Below are positions 44,824 through 53,354 of a stretch of 56,334 nt of DNA, piece after piece (positions within the stretch are counted from its first letter, which is position 1; each line of letters begins with the position of its first letter). The notes under the pieces are model-generated. The model saw only the letters and a list, made by a program, of their open reading frames with translations. It was not told the DNA's origin and did no database searches. The position numbers and the translations under genes are program-made. This DNA is from Chloroflexota bacterium (GTDB taxonomy: Bacteria > Chloroflexota > Dehalococcoidia > Lucifugimonadales > UBA3495). The stretch lies in assembly GCA_026710825.1 (NCBI GenBank), contig JAPOQH010000076.1, positions 1 through 56,334 on the forward strand, given 5' to 3'.

Positions 44824-45666
44824 ATGAGGGTGGTTGAGACGTGTGCTGAAATGATGGCGTTGTGCAAGGAGGCGCGGCGCCCGCTGGGACTGGTGCCGAC
44901 CATGGGAGCGCTGCACGACGGGCACCTGTCGCTAACCCGGCAGGCGCGCGCGGACAACGCGACGATGGCGGTGTCGATATTCGTGAATCCCACGCAGTTC
45001 GGGCCGAACGAGGACTTTGCCACCTACCCTCGCACCATGGAGCGGGATCTGGAGTTGCTGGAGGCGCAGGGCACGGACCTGGTGTTCGCGCCACTGCCGC
45101 CGGAGGTGTACCCCGAGGGGTTCGACACGTATATCGAACCCGGCGAGGTGGCGGAAGGCATGGAAGGCGCGGCGCGTCCCGGTCATTTTCGCGGCGTCGC
45201 CACGGTGGTGGCAAAGTTATTCACCATCACGCGCCCTGACCGGGCGTATTTCGGCCAGAAGGATGGTCAGCAGGTGGCCGTCATCCGCAAGATGAACGCC
45301 GATCTGAACCTCGGTGTCGATGTAGTCACGATGCCGACGATCCGTGACCCGGACGGGTTGGCAATGAGCAGTCGGAACGCATACCTGACGGAAGAGGAGC
45401 GGACTGCGGCGCCGGTCGTGTATCGGGCTCTGTGCGCGGCTGAATCGCTGCGGCGCGCGGGCGAGCGAGACGGCGGGAAGCTTAGGACGGCAGCATTGGA
45501 TGTGCTACATGGGGAGCCGCTGGTGTCCCGCGTGGATTACGTGAGCGTGGTGGATGCGGAAACTATGGAATGGGTTGGGATCTCTCCTGTGGAACGACGG
45601 TTGATGATCGCGGCGGCGGTGCGGTTGGGCTCGGTTCGGCTGATTGATAACGTGGTGGTGGGGTAG
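44824..45666 (+). CDS. panC: Pantothenate synthetase
   Basis: Joins pantoate and beta-alanine with ATP, the last step of pantothenate (coenzyme A precursor) synthesis. The 280-residue protein has the HIGH-type motif PTMGALHDGHLSL, the QFGPNEDFATYPR segment, YFGQKDGQQ and the KMSKS-like DPDGLAMSSRN. ATG 44824 is preferred over TTG 44818 because the family begins at this Met and GGGGA lies about 8 bases upstream. It is 39 bases downstream of the HerA-like gene. panB and panD are not in the window. Confidence 0.95.
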   Translation: MRVVETCAEMMALCKEARRPLGLVPTMGALHDGHLSLTRQARADNATMAVSIFVNPTQFGPNEDFATYPRTMERDLELLEAQGTDLVFAPLPPEVYPEGFDTYIEPGEVAEGMEGAARPGHFRGVATVVAKLFTITRPDRAYFGQKDGQQVAVIRKMNADLNLGVDVVTMPTIRDPDGLAMSSRNAYLTEEERTAAPVVYRALCAAESLRRAGERDGGKLRTAALDVLHGEPLVSRVDYVSVVDAETMEWVGISPVERRLMIAAAVRLGSVRLIDNVVVG

Positions 45667-45740
45667 GGGTCTCATTCTCTCAGCAAGTAGAGGCAAATGT
45701 CGGTTGGAGTGGACACACCTGGCATGGAGGACGCGTACGG

Positions 45741-45962
45741 ATGGCGTCTGAGTTGATTTTTGAGGTCCATGAAACGGAGGAAGGCGGCTACTATGCATTG
45801 GCTGTGGGTCACGACACCATCACCCAGGGTGATACGTGGGATGAACTGAAGGTCATGGTCCAAGATGCAGTCCTACGTCATGTTGAAGATCATGAGATGC
45901 CAGGCACGTTCCGTCTCCGCCGTGTTGATCGAATACTTCGCAACCGCGACATATCATCGTAG
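45741..45962 (+). CDS. HicB-like small protein
   Basis: A 73-residue protein of the HicB/UPF0150 antitoxin-like fold: LIFEVHETEEGGYYALAVGHDTITQGDTWDEL, then a helix and a short basic tail (RRVDRILRN). HicB proteins neutralise the HicA mRNA interferase. No HicA (about 60 residues with a conserved His) is encoded next to it, so it may be an orphan or a homologue with another role. GGAGG lies 10 bases before the ATG. It stands 38 bases before the DUF262 gene on the same strand, in lower-GC DNA. Confidence 0.72.
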   Translation: MASELIFEVHETEEGGYYALAVGHDTITQGDTWDELKVMVQDAVLRHVEDHEMPGTFRLRRVDRILRNRDISS

Positions 45963-46000
45963 GCGGCACTGAAAGCACTTGTCAGAAAGGAGATTAGCCA

Positions 46001-47668
46001 ATGCCAGAGACGATCAAGGCTAGCGAACAGAACATCGACAGAGTATTCTCTAACGACTACCTGTTCGAAATCCCTGTTTACCAACGCCCCTATGCTTGGG
46101 ATACTGAGCAGGTCGACGACCTTCTAGATGACCTGCTATACGCAATGCGCCGTCCAGGCGACGAACCTTATTTCCTAGGTAGCATAGTGCTCATCAAGGG
46201 AGACGATGCCGATAGCCAGGTAGTTGACGGCCAGCAACGGTTGACCACCTTGACGATGATGCTGTGCGTGCTGCGGGACTTATCAGAAGGCCAGATCAAG
46301 TTAGATTTGGACAGGTACATCCGTCAGCAAGGGAGCGTCATCGCTGGGACTAAAGAAGTGGTTCGTTTCAAGCTGAGGGACCTTGACCGCAATTTTTTCT
46401 ACACGAATGTGCAAAGCGATGGCGGAGTTTCCACGTTGCTGGAAAACCCACCACATCCGGGGACGGATAGCCAAGAACGCATCCTAGAAAATGCGAAGTA
46501 CCTACACGAGAAATTGTCCGCCCTCGATGCAGACGAGCGCACCAGTTTGGCAGCATTTGTTATCCAGCATTGTTATCTCGTCGTGGTCTCCACCTCTGAT
46601 ATGACGTCCGCGTACCGAATTTTCTCGGTCATGAATGACAGAGGGCTGGATCTGTCTGTCACCGATATCTTGAAAGCGGAAATCATCGGGGAACTTCCAA
46701 ACGACGCTGAACAACGCATATATGCCGACAAATGGGAAGATATTGAGCAAGAGCTGGGTCGCGATAGCTTCGGTTCTCTTTTCGCCCACATCAGGTCGGT
46801 GTACGCAAAGGCCAAGCAGCGGCGTGGTTTGCAGGAGGAATTCCGAGAGCATGTGTTGAAGCAGCACGCAGCTATCGATTTTGTAGACAGCGTGCTAGAT
46901 CAGTACGACGATGCGTACAAAACGGTACTAGGTCTGCCTGCTGATGGAATCAATAGCGCCCAAACAACCGGTAGATATCTGGCACATTTGCGTCGTCTCG
47001 ACAACGATGATTGGATTCCTCCCGCGATGTCTTTTATCCATCGCTACCGGCAAAACCCTGGAGCGTCGTCAAGATTCACCAAAGATTTGGAGCGCTTGGC
47101 GTACGGATTGTTTATCCGGCGAGCCGACATCAACGAACGTATTCGACGATATGGGGAAGTCCTCAATGCCATCGAGCAAGGTGAAGCGATTTGGCAGGAG
47201 GATGGACCACTTCAATTGACCCCAAACGAGAAAAACCAGATCAAGGAAATACTGGCGGGGCCGATCTACACGCTGCCTCGCGTGCCCCGCCCGTTACTGT
47301 TGCGGCTGGACAGTTTATTGGCCGACGCTGGGGCAACTTACGAACATTCGATAATCTCGATAGAACACGTCATTCCGCAAAATCCATCTGATGGCTCTCT
47401 TTGGCTCGATTGGTTCCCTGACGAAGAAGTACGCGCTCATTGGACGCACAGACTCGCCAATTTGGTATTGCTGTCCCACCGCAAAAACACAAGCGCATCA
47501 AATTGGGAATTCGATCGCAAGAAGACTCAATACTTCCTAAGGGGTGGGACTTCTCCTTTCGCCTTGACTACCCAGGTGGTCGCCGAAAATAAATGGGGTC
47601 CCGATGTATTGGAGAGGCGGCAGAGTGACCTGATAGACAGGCTGAATGCTGAATGGCGCTTGGATTGA
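46001..47668 (+). CDS. DUF262/HNH protein, GmrSD-like type IV restriction enzyme
   Basis: A 555-residue protein with an N-terminal DUF262 (ParB-like NTPase/nuclease-type) domain, marked by IPVYQRPYAW (24-33) and VVDGQQRLTTL (about 73-83), and a C-terminal DUF1524 HNH nuclease domain with SIEHVIPQN (about 451-459) and HRLANLVLLSHRKN. The order matches GmrS-GmrD fusions that cut modified phage DNA. AAGGAG precedes the ATG. The gene is visibly poorer in GC and uses more A/T-ending codons than panC and the aldehyde dehydrogenase on either side, a sign of recent transfer. The target modification is unknown. Confidence 0.87.
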   Translation: MPETIKASEQNIDRVFSNDYLFEIPVYQRPYAWDTEQVDDLLDDLLYAMRRPGDEPYFLGSIVLIKGDDADSQVVDGQQRLTTLTMMLCVLRDLSEGQIKLDLDRYIRQQGSVIAGTKEVVRFKLRDLDRNFFYTNVQSDGGVSTLLENPPHPGTDSQERILENAKYLHEKLSALDADERTSLAAFVIQHCYLVVVSTSDMTSAYRIFSVMNDRGLDLSVTDILKAEIIGELPNDAEQRIYADKWEDIEQELGRDSFGSLFAHIRSVYAKAKQRRGLQEEFREHVLKQHAAIDFVDSVLDQYDDAYKTVLGLPADGINSAQTTGRYLAHLRRLDNDDWIPPAMSFIHRYRQNPGASSRFTKDLERLAYGLFIRRADINERIRRYGEVLNAIEQGEAIWQEDGPLQLTPNEKNQIKEILAGPIYTLPRVPRPLLLRLDSLLADAGATYEHSIISIEHVIPQNPSDGSLWLDWFPDEEVRAHWTHRLANLVLLSHRKNTSASNWEFDRKKTQYFLRGGTSPFALTTQVVAENKWGPDVLERRQSDLIDRLNAEWRLD

Positions 47669-47801
47669 GAGCACTTCCCACAGTTAAGACTTGAACCATA
47701 AGTATTTCGCTGGCTGCTTGCCGACCGTTGTCGGCGGTAGTATTCTGCTTGGCACGCTCGTTTTGGGCGGATGCGATTGCCTCCAGGAGCTTTGATCTGC
47801 G

Positions 47802-49298
47802 ATGACTACCACCGACGTCAGGACTCATTTGAATTTCATCAACGGCGAATGGACGCCCTCCGATTCCGGGCGGACCTACTCCGTCTACAATCCGGCGCAC
47901 AAGGACCGCCTGCTTGGGCATTTCCAGCTGTCAAATCCGGAGGACACGCTGCGCGCCGTGGCGGCCGCGTCCGAGGCAGCGGATGGCTGGGCCGAGACGC
48001 CGGCTCCGGTGCGCGCGCAGGTGCTGTTCAAGGCGCTGGAGATCATGGAACGGCGCGGCGAGGAAATCGCACGGACCATCACCGAGGAGGAGGGCAAGCC
48101 GCTGCCCGACGCCCGGGGCGAGGTCAAGCGGGCCATGAACATCATGGAGTACGCCGCGGGTGAAGGTCGGCGGATGTTTGGCTACACTACGCCCTCGGAA
48201 TTGCCCAACACCGTCGCTTACACGGTACGCCGGCCGCTGGGCGTCGTCGGGATTATCACGCCGTGGAATTTCCCTATTGCGATCCCGGCGTGGAAGATGG
48301 CGCCGGCGCTGATCTGCGGCAACGCAATCGTGTTCAAGCCTGCCTCCAGCACGCCGCTGTGCGCGGTTAAGTTGGCCGAGGTGTTCGAAGAAGCGGGAGT
48401 GCCTCCAGGCGTGTTCAACCTGATCACCGGGCCGGGCGGAAGCGTGGGCAACGCGCTCGTGGAGTCGCCGGACGTGGCGGGCATCTCGTTCACCGGGAGC
48501 ACTGAGATTGGCACCGACCTGTACTCTCGCGGCGCGTCGCTGCTGAAGAAGGTGCAGGCCGAGATGGGCGGGAAGAACGCCGTGATCCTGCTGGCCGACG
48601 CCGACTTGGACAAGGCGCTTGGGGGAATCGTTCAGGGTGCGTTCGGCTCCACGGGCCAACGGTGCACCGCCACCAGCCGGGTCATCGTAGAAGACGGGGT
48701 GTACGATGAGTTTATGGCTCAACTCATTGACCGCACCTCCAGGCTCACCATCGGCGACGGGTTGGACGACGGTATCGACGTGAGTCCGTTGTCCAGTGAG
48801 TCACAGCAACGGACCGTGTCCGAATACATCGCCACGGGTAGGGATGAGGGCGCGACGCTGGCGTTTGGCGGGCGCACGCTGGAGGGCGGAATCTACGACG
48901 AGGGTTGGTACGTTGAGCCGACCATATTCACCGATGTGTCTCCCGACATGCGCATCGCGCGGGAGGAAATTTTCGGGCCGGTGCTGACGGTGTTCCGCGC
49001 AAGGGATCTGGAGCACGCGGTGGAGATATCCAACAGCGTCAAGTTCGGCCTGTCGTCATCGGTGTATACGCGGGACATTCCCCGCGCGTTCCGGTACATC
49101 AACACGGTGGATGCCGGCATGGTGCACGTCAACGCACCCACGTTGGGCGGCGAGGTACACCTGCCCTTCGGCGGCCTGAAGGCGTCGGGCGTGGGCCAGC
49201 GGGAGCAGGGTGTGGAGGCGGTGGACTTCTTCAGCGAGGTCATCACCGTATACATCGACTACGCAGACGAAGCGCGGGCGCAGGCGCGGTTCATCTAG
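47802..49298 (+). CDS. NAD(P)-dependent aldehyde dehydrogenase
   Basis: A 498-residue ALDH-superfamily enzyme that oxidises an aldehyde to the acid. The Rossmann and active-site motifs are clear: PWNFPIAIPAWKMAPAL, the SFTGSTEIG cofactor loop, the general base Glu254 in EMGGKN, nucleophile Cys288 in GQRCTA, and EEIFGPV. The overall pattern (FINGEW start, PFGGLKASG(V)GQREQG near the end) resembles alpha-ketoglutarate semialdehyde or succinate semialdehyde dehydrogenases, but the substrate is uncertain. AGGAGC precedes ATG 47802. Confidence 0.93.
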   Translation: MTTTDVRTHLNFINGEWTPSDSGRTYSVYNPAHKDRLLGHFQLSNPEDTLRAVAAASEAADGWAETPAPVRAQVLFKALEIMERRGEEIARTITEEEGKPLPDARGEVKRAMNIMEYAAGEGRRMFGYTTPSELPNTVAYTVRRPLGVVGIITPWNFPIAIPAWKMAPALICGNAIVFKPASSTPLCAVKLAEVFEEAGVPPGVFNLITGPGGSVGNALVESPDVAGISFTGSTEIGTDLYSRGASLLKKVQAEMGGKNAVILLADADLDKALGGIVQGAFGSTGQRCTATSRVIVEDGVYDEFMAQLIDRTSRLTIGDGLDDGIDVSPLSSESQQRTVSEYIATGRDEGATLAFGGRTLEGGIYDEGWYVEPTIFTDVSPDMRIAREEIFGPVLTVFRARDLEHAVEISNSVKFGLSSSVYTRDIPRAFRYINTVDAGMVHVNAPTLGGEVHLPFGGLKASGVGQREQGVEAVDFFSEVITVYIDYADEARAQARFI

Positions 49299-49309
49299 TC
49301 GATTTAGGT

Positions 49310-50080
49310 TTGCGGGAGAATCAAGGCATTCCCGTTTACGGCGTTTTATTTCTGGCGGCGGTCGGGCTGATCCTGGCCGCCGTCGGTTGCGTTTCCAGCG
49401 GAGATGTGGATGCCCGGATTGACCGGGCGGTGGCGACGGCAGTCGCGTCGTCGACTACACCTGACCTGAATCGCATCTACCGTGAGACGCGGGCGTCGGT
49501 GTTCTACATAGATCCTGCCGACGGACAGCACGGAACCGGATGGCTGTTGGAGCCGGGCGTGATTGTGACGGTGGCGCATGTGGTGTCAGGACGGACGCAG
49601 GTGATCGTGCGGCAGGCCACCGCGCCGACGTTCGTTGCCGATGTGGTGGGGTTGGACGAGCGGCGGGACGTGGCTCTGCTGCGCTACGACACTGACAACG
49701 CGGGGTTGGAACCCGACGCGAGGCCGCTGCCGTTGGAGGACGCGGGCATTGACGATGTGGCTACGACGCTCCTGGCGCTGGGATATTCCAGCAGCGGCGT
49801 CAAGCGGGAGGGCACGGTGGGGTCGCCCAAGGCCAACTCTGGCATCCTGTCGCAGATCACCAACTTTGGGCCGGACAGCTACGGACGTAACCTGGAGATG
49901 GACGCCGCTATCGATCCCGGTGACAGCGGAGGTCCAGTCCTGAATGGCGCGGGTGAGGTGATAGGAATGATTAGGGCGGCAGCGCGACGTTCCGAGGGCG
50001 GCGCAACAGTGGTGGGCACTTTCTACGCCGTGCACGCCGACGAGATCCGGGTGGCGTTGGAAGAGATGGCGCCCCGCTGA
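49310..50080 (+). CDS. Trypsin-like (S1C) serine protease lipoprotein
   Basis: A 256-residue exported protease. The hydrophobic N-terminus ends in a lipobox-like AVGC (Cys27), suggesting a lipid-anchored envelope protein. The chymotrypsin-fold triad is His90 (VTVAHVV), Asp120 (RRDVALLRYD) and Ser206 (DPGDSGGPV). There is no PDZ domain, unlike DegP/HtrA. The start is TTG 49310, only 12 bases after the aldehyde dehydrogenase stop and with a weak ribosome site. No other start keeps the signal sequence. It may be involved in envelope quality control. Confidence 0.85.
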   Translation: MRENQGIPVYGVLFLAAVGLILAAVGCVSSGDVDARIDRAVATAVASSTTPDLNRIYRETRASVFYIDPADGQHGTGWLLEPGVIVTVAHVVSGRTQVIVRQATAPTFVADVVGLDERRDVALLRYDTDNAGLEPDARPLPLEDAGIDDVATTLLALGYSSSGVKREGTVGSPKANSGILSQITNFGPDSYGRNLEMDAAIDPGDSGGPVLNGAGEVIGMIRAAARRSEGGATVVGTFYAVHADEIRVALEEMAPR

Positions 50081-50084
50081 TTCG

Positions 50085-50483
50085 CTACAGCGGCCGCCGG
50101 CCGGCGAATCCCGTGTTGGTGGGGTGCCACCAATCTATGGAGGGTTCTCCGCGCAGCCAGCAGAGGTAAACAGTTTCGTTCTCGCGGTCAGATGGAAAGT
50201 CGACCAGACCCCGACCGACGTCCCTAACCAGGATCCCCCGGTCGGTTATCTCTTTAACTGCGTCCTGCAATTGACGGGTCAGGCGGGTGACGACTCCCTC
50301 TGCGGCGGCGATCTCCTCCTCGCTGCTGGAGTGTCCGTTGCTGCGACGGCGTCTGAGCAGGCCCAGCAATGCCTCCTGGCGATCCACCAACTCATCCCGC
50401 ATTGGTGCGATTGCGTCGAATCGTTCCTCGAGCCACGGCACCAGCTCGTTGGCTTCTTCATATGTGAACAGACGCTCCATCAT
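50085..50483 (-). CDS. DUF2203 family protein
   Basis: A 132-residue DUF2203 protein: FTYEEANELVPWLEERF at the N-terminus, a central helical hairpin with R-rich turn, then EITDRGILVRDVGRGLVDFPS and the C-terminal EPSIDWWHPTNTGFAGR motif. The family is small and helical and has no established function. ATG 50483 (or 50480) is divergent from trmI with a 20-base gap. An in-frame TTG at 50504 would overlap trmI and is unlikely. Confidence 0.8.
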   Translation of the reverse strand: MMERLFTYEEANELVPWLEERFDAIAPMRDELVDRQEALLGLLRRRRSNGHSSSEEEIAAAEGVVTRLTRQLQDAVKEITDRGILVRDVGRGLVDFPSDRENETVYLCWLRGEPSIDWWHPTNTGFAGRRPL

Positions 50484-50488
50484 CGCGT

Positions 50489-50501
50489 CTGTATAATACA
50501 G
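50489..50501. promoter_or_regulatory. Palindromic divergent promoter core between DUF2203 and trmI
   Basis: CTGTATAATACAG is a perfect 13-base inverted repeat. It contains TATAAT on the plus strand (ending 6 bases before the trmI ATG) and TATTAT on the minus strand (ending about 8 bases before the DUF2203 ATG). Neither gene has a ribosome site, so both mRNAs should start at or near their ATG. Confidence 0.5.
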
Positions 50502-50503
50502 CA

Positions 50504-51361
50504 ATGACTGTTGCAGATGACGCGGAAGTTCAGGACGGATGTGAAGCGACCGGCGGGAACCGTTTTGTTGCGGGCGAACTTGCGTTGTTCCTGGACCGCA
50601 AGGGGCGGGCGTATCTTCAAACTCTGACCGAGGGGCGGGAGTTTCACTGCCACCTGGGGTTCATACCTCATTCCGAGGTCGTCGGACAGCCGGTGGGCGG
50701 TTGGTATACAACGAGCCGGGGACACGTGCTGCTGGGCATCCGGCCGACGCTGGGCGATTACGTACGGTTGATGCCCCGTGGCCCGCAGGTCATCTACGCC
50801 AAGGACCTCGGCAACATCGTGTCAATGGCGGATATATTCCCGGGGGCGACGGTGGTGGAGGCGGGCCTGGGATCAGGCGCGTTGACGACGGGCCTGCTCC
50901 GTGCGGTCGGGCCTATGGGACGCGTGGTGTCATACGAGATAAACGGCGAGGTGGTGGCGAAGGCAAAGTCAAACGTGGAGTCGGTGGTGTCGGATACGTC
51001 GCGTTGGGCGGTGAAAGTCGGCGACATTGCCGAGGGGGTCGGCGAGGACGATGTTGATCGGGTCATTTTGGATTTGCCGGAACCGTGGCGGATTCTGGAC
51101 GCCGCCGCCGATGCGCTGCATACCGGCGGCATCCTGCTGTGTTTTCTGCCCACCGTGTTGCAGGTGCACGAACTGGTGATGGCGCTGCACGACGACGGGC
51201 GTTACGCGCGCATCGAGACCGCCGAGACGATGCTGCGGGGCTGGAACGTCACGCGACGCAGCGTGCGGCCGGCCCACCGGATGGTGGCTCACAGCGGGTT
51301 CATCACGACGGCGGTGCGTTGCGTTCCGCCGAGCCGGCAGGGCTACGCGCTCAACCCGTGA
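50504..51361 (+). CDS. trmI: tRNA (adenine-58-N1)-methyltransferase TrmI-like
   Basis: A 285-residue S-adenosylmethionine-dependent methyltransferase that modifies A58 in the T-loop of tRNAs. The N-terminal small domain with GRAYLQTLTEGREFHCHLG is followed by the Rossmann core: TVVEAGLGSGALTTGLLRAVGPMGRVVSYE (SAM-binding), VGDIAEG, and VILDLPEPW (catalytic Asp region with LPEPW). Typical length is about 255-285. No ribosome site; a TATAAT box six bases upstream implies a leaderless mRNA. The last 19 bases overlap the end of the convergent deacetylase gene. Confidence 0.93.
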   Translation: MTVADDAEVQDGCEATGGNRFVAGELALFLDRKGRAYLQTLTEGREFHCHLGFIPHSEVVGQPVGGWYTTSRGHVLLGIRPTLGDYVRLMPRGPQVIYAKDLGNIVSMADIFPGATVVEAGLGSGALTTGLLRAVGPMGRVVSYEINGEVVAKAKSNVESVVSDTSRWAVKVGDIAEGVGEDDVDRVILDLPEPWRILDAAADALHTGGILLCFLPTVLQVHELVMALHDDGRYARIETAETMLRGWNVTRRSVRPAHRMVAHSGFITTAVRCVPPSRQGYALNP

Positions 51362-52470
51362 ACTGGAAACACCGCGTCTTTGATGGCCGCCACGCTCTCG
51401 GCGGCCAGGGCGCGGGCGTCGGAACGGATGTGGTCGGGAATTTCAGGGATTTCGGTGTCGCGCAGGATGGTGCGACCCAGACGGTCGATAGCCATGGTGG
51501 GTATTCGGTCGGGCCAGTCGGCGCCGCACATGACGCCGTAGGCCAGGGTCCAACAGCGGGCCACTGCGCTGATATCGTCCCCGCCGCCGCCGGTGGCCAG
51601 CCACGGATAGCCGAGACCTCCGAGGCGTGTGACCGCTTCGATGAATCCCCGGCTGGTGACCTGCAGGTGGGTCAGCGGGTCGGTGTGGTATGAGTCGATG
51701 CCAAGCTGGGTGAGCAGGACGTCGGGGGCGAAGGCATTGATTAGCGGCGGCACGATCGACTCGAACGCGTCGAGGTAGATCTCGTCGTCGGTATATGGGT
51801 AGAGCGGCAGGTTTACGGCGTAACCGACGCCATCGCCCGCTCCGACCTCCCCGGCGAAACCGGTGCCGGGGAACAGGTACTGTCCCGACTCGTGGACTGA
51901 GATGGTGAGCACGCGCGGGTCGTTGTAGAAAGCGTCCTGAACGCCGTCGCCGTGATGGGCGTCGATGTCCACGTAGGCAACACGCAGTCCGCGATTGAGC
52001 AGGTAGTGGATGGCGACGACAGGGTCGTTGAACACGCAGAACCCGCTGGCGTTGCGGGCGGCTGCGTGATGCAGTCCACCGCTGATGTTGAACGCCGCCT
52101 GCACCTCGCCGTCGGCCACCATGCGCGCGGCCAGCACCGTTGCGCCTGTGCTGAGCATCGCGGCCTCGTACATGCCTGGGTACGTGGGGTTGTCGCCGCC
52201 CTGGGCGAAGCCGAACCGCTGGGGCTGGTATCCCGTCAGCCCGAGGCTGAAAGTGCGCACCGCAGACATATAATCACGGGAGTGGAATGCGCCGACGGTG
52301 GTCTCATCGGCAAGAGACGGTGTTACCAACAGCGACTCTTCGCTGTCGAACGCGCCATATGCATCCAGCAGTTCATAGGTATGGCGCAGGCGAATGGGCC
52401 GCATGGGGTGGTCCTGCCGCAGCACGTGCTGGCTCATGGCGTCGTCGTAGATGAAAGCGGCGCGAGGCAT
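51343..52470 (-). CDS. Histone-deacetylase-fold protein (AcuC-like)
   Basis: A 375-residue zinc-dependent deacetylase of the class I HDAC/AcuC type. Conserved elements: HPMRPIRLRHTYELL near the start, ISGGLHHAAARNASGFCVFND (tandem active-site His), the zinc ligands in YVDIDAHHGDGVQDAFY, and LATGGGGDD. AcuC deacetylates acetyl-CoA synthetase in Bacillus. Other relatives act on polyamines or metabolites, so the substrate is open. AGAGGAC precedes ATG 52470. It overlaps trmI tail to tail by 19 bases. Confidence 0.9.
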   Translation of the reverse strand: MPRAAFIYDDAMSQHVLRQDHPMRPIRLRHTYELLDAYGAFDSEESLLVTPSLADETTVGAFHSRDYMSAVRTFSLGLTGYQPQRFGFAQGGDNPTYPGMYEAAMLSTGATVLAARMVADGEVQAAFNISGGLHHAAARNASGFCVFNDPVVAIHYLLNRGLRVAYVDIDAHHGDGVQDAFYNDPRVLTISVHESGQYLFPGTGFAGEVGAGDGVGYAVNLPLYPYTDDEIYLDAFESIVPPLINAFAPDVLLTQLGIDSYHTDPLTHLQVTSRGFIEAVTRLGGLGYPWLATGGGGDDISAVARCWTLAYGVMCGADWPDRIPTMAIDRLGRTILRDTEIPEIPDHIRSDARALAAESVAAIKDAVFPVHGLSA

Positions 52471-52598
52471 GATGTCCTCTCTGTCGGGTTAAATCACGGA
52501 TTTTCGTGCGAAGGGTAACATGACATTGGCCCGGAACCTATCGGGGCGGTTTCCGGATCAGGAGGACCGAACCGCGTCGCAACCCGAAGGCATGTCGG

Positions 52599-53354
52599 TC
52601 AGAGCGGCTGTTTGGTCGGCACGCCGATGCGACGGGGGTAGCGTCCGGGCGTTCGCCTGACCTTTTCCACCGATATAATCCACCGGTCGGCCGGCAAAGG
52701 CGGCGACAGTTCGTTCACCGAGTGCAGGCCGGAGATTTCGCCACCTAATTCTTTGAGGGCATTGGCCGCCGATTCAGCCTCGGCTGGGCCGTCGCTGCCC
52801 TTCCAAGCCAGCATGCGCCCGTGTCCTTTGCATAACGGCAGCGCGTATTCGACCAACGCAGGCAACGACGCCACACCTCGCGCCAACGCCAGGTCGAACT
52901 GACCCCGGTAGCCCTCGGCGCGACCCAAATCCTCAGCGCGAATTGTCAGCACCTCTACATCGTCCAGCGCCATCTCGCTCACCAATCCCTGCAGGAACGC
53001 TGTTTTCTTGCCCGTGGACTCGGCCAGCGTCAGGCGGATTCCTGGGAAGGCGATTTTGAGAGGGACGCCGGGGAATCCTGCGCCGGCTCCGATATCAACG
53101 ACGCGAGCGCCATCGGGCCATTCGGATACGGCGAGTACAGCAGTCAGTGAATCAAGGTAGTGGCGAACTTGGACCTCGGCAGGGTCGGTGATGGCGGTCA
53201 GGTTGGCGCGTTGGTTGCCGGCCTGAAGCAGTTGCGTGTACCTGGCGAACTGGGCGAGTTGGCCGGATGTCAGGGTCAACCCCAACTTGGGGGCGTGCTC
53301 GGCCAAGATTTCCATGCCCAATCCAGCGGGCACGGTATCGGACGCGACCGTCAT
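52599..53354 (-). CDS. rsmG: 16S rRNA (guanine-527-N7)-methyltransferase RsmG
   Basis: Methylates G527 in the 16S rRNA decoding region (251 residues). The motif ANLTAITDPAEVQVRHYLDSL, the SAM-binding DIGAGAGFPGVPLKIAFP, the LARGVASLPALVEYALPL segment and the C-terminal RTPGRYPRRIGVPTKQPL are all diagnostic. The ATG shares one base with the enolase stop (TGATG). An internal ATG at 53315 is an alternative. It is the last gene of the run thioesterase-bicupin-eno-rsmG. Confidence 0.94.
   Translation of the reverse strand: MTVASDTVPAGLGMEILAEHAPKLGLTLTSGQLAQFARYTQLLQAGNQRANLTAITDPAEVQVRHYLDSLTAVLAVSEWPDGARVVDIGAGAGFPGVPLKIAFPGIRLTLAESTGKKTAFLQGLVSEMALDDVEVLTIRAEDLGRAEGYRGQFDLALARGVASLPALVEYALPLCKGHGRMLAWKGSDGPAEAESAANALKELGGEISGLHSVNELSPPLPADRWIISVEKVRRTPGRYPRRIGVPTKQPL

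Noticed and set aside
45680..45740. hicA toxin gene next to the HicB-like gene
   Set aside because: No frame of the expected 55-80 codons with HicA-like residues was found on either side. The flanking DNA is taken up by panC and the DUF262 gene.
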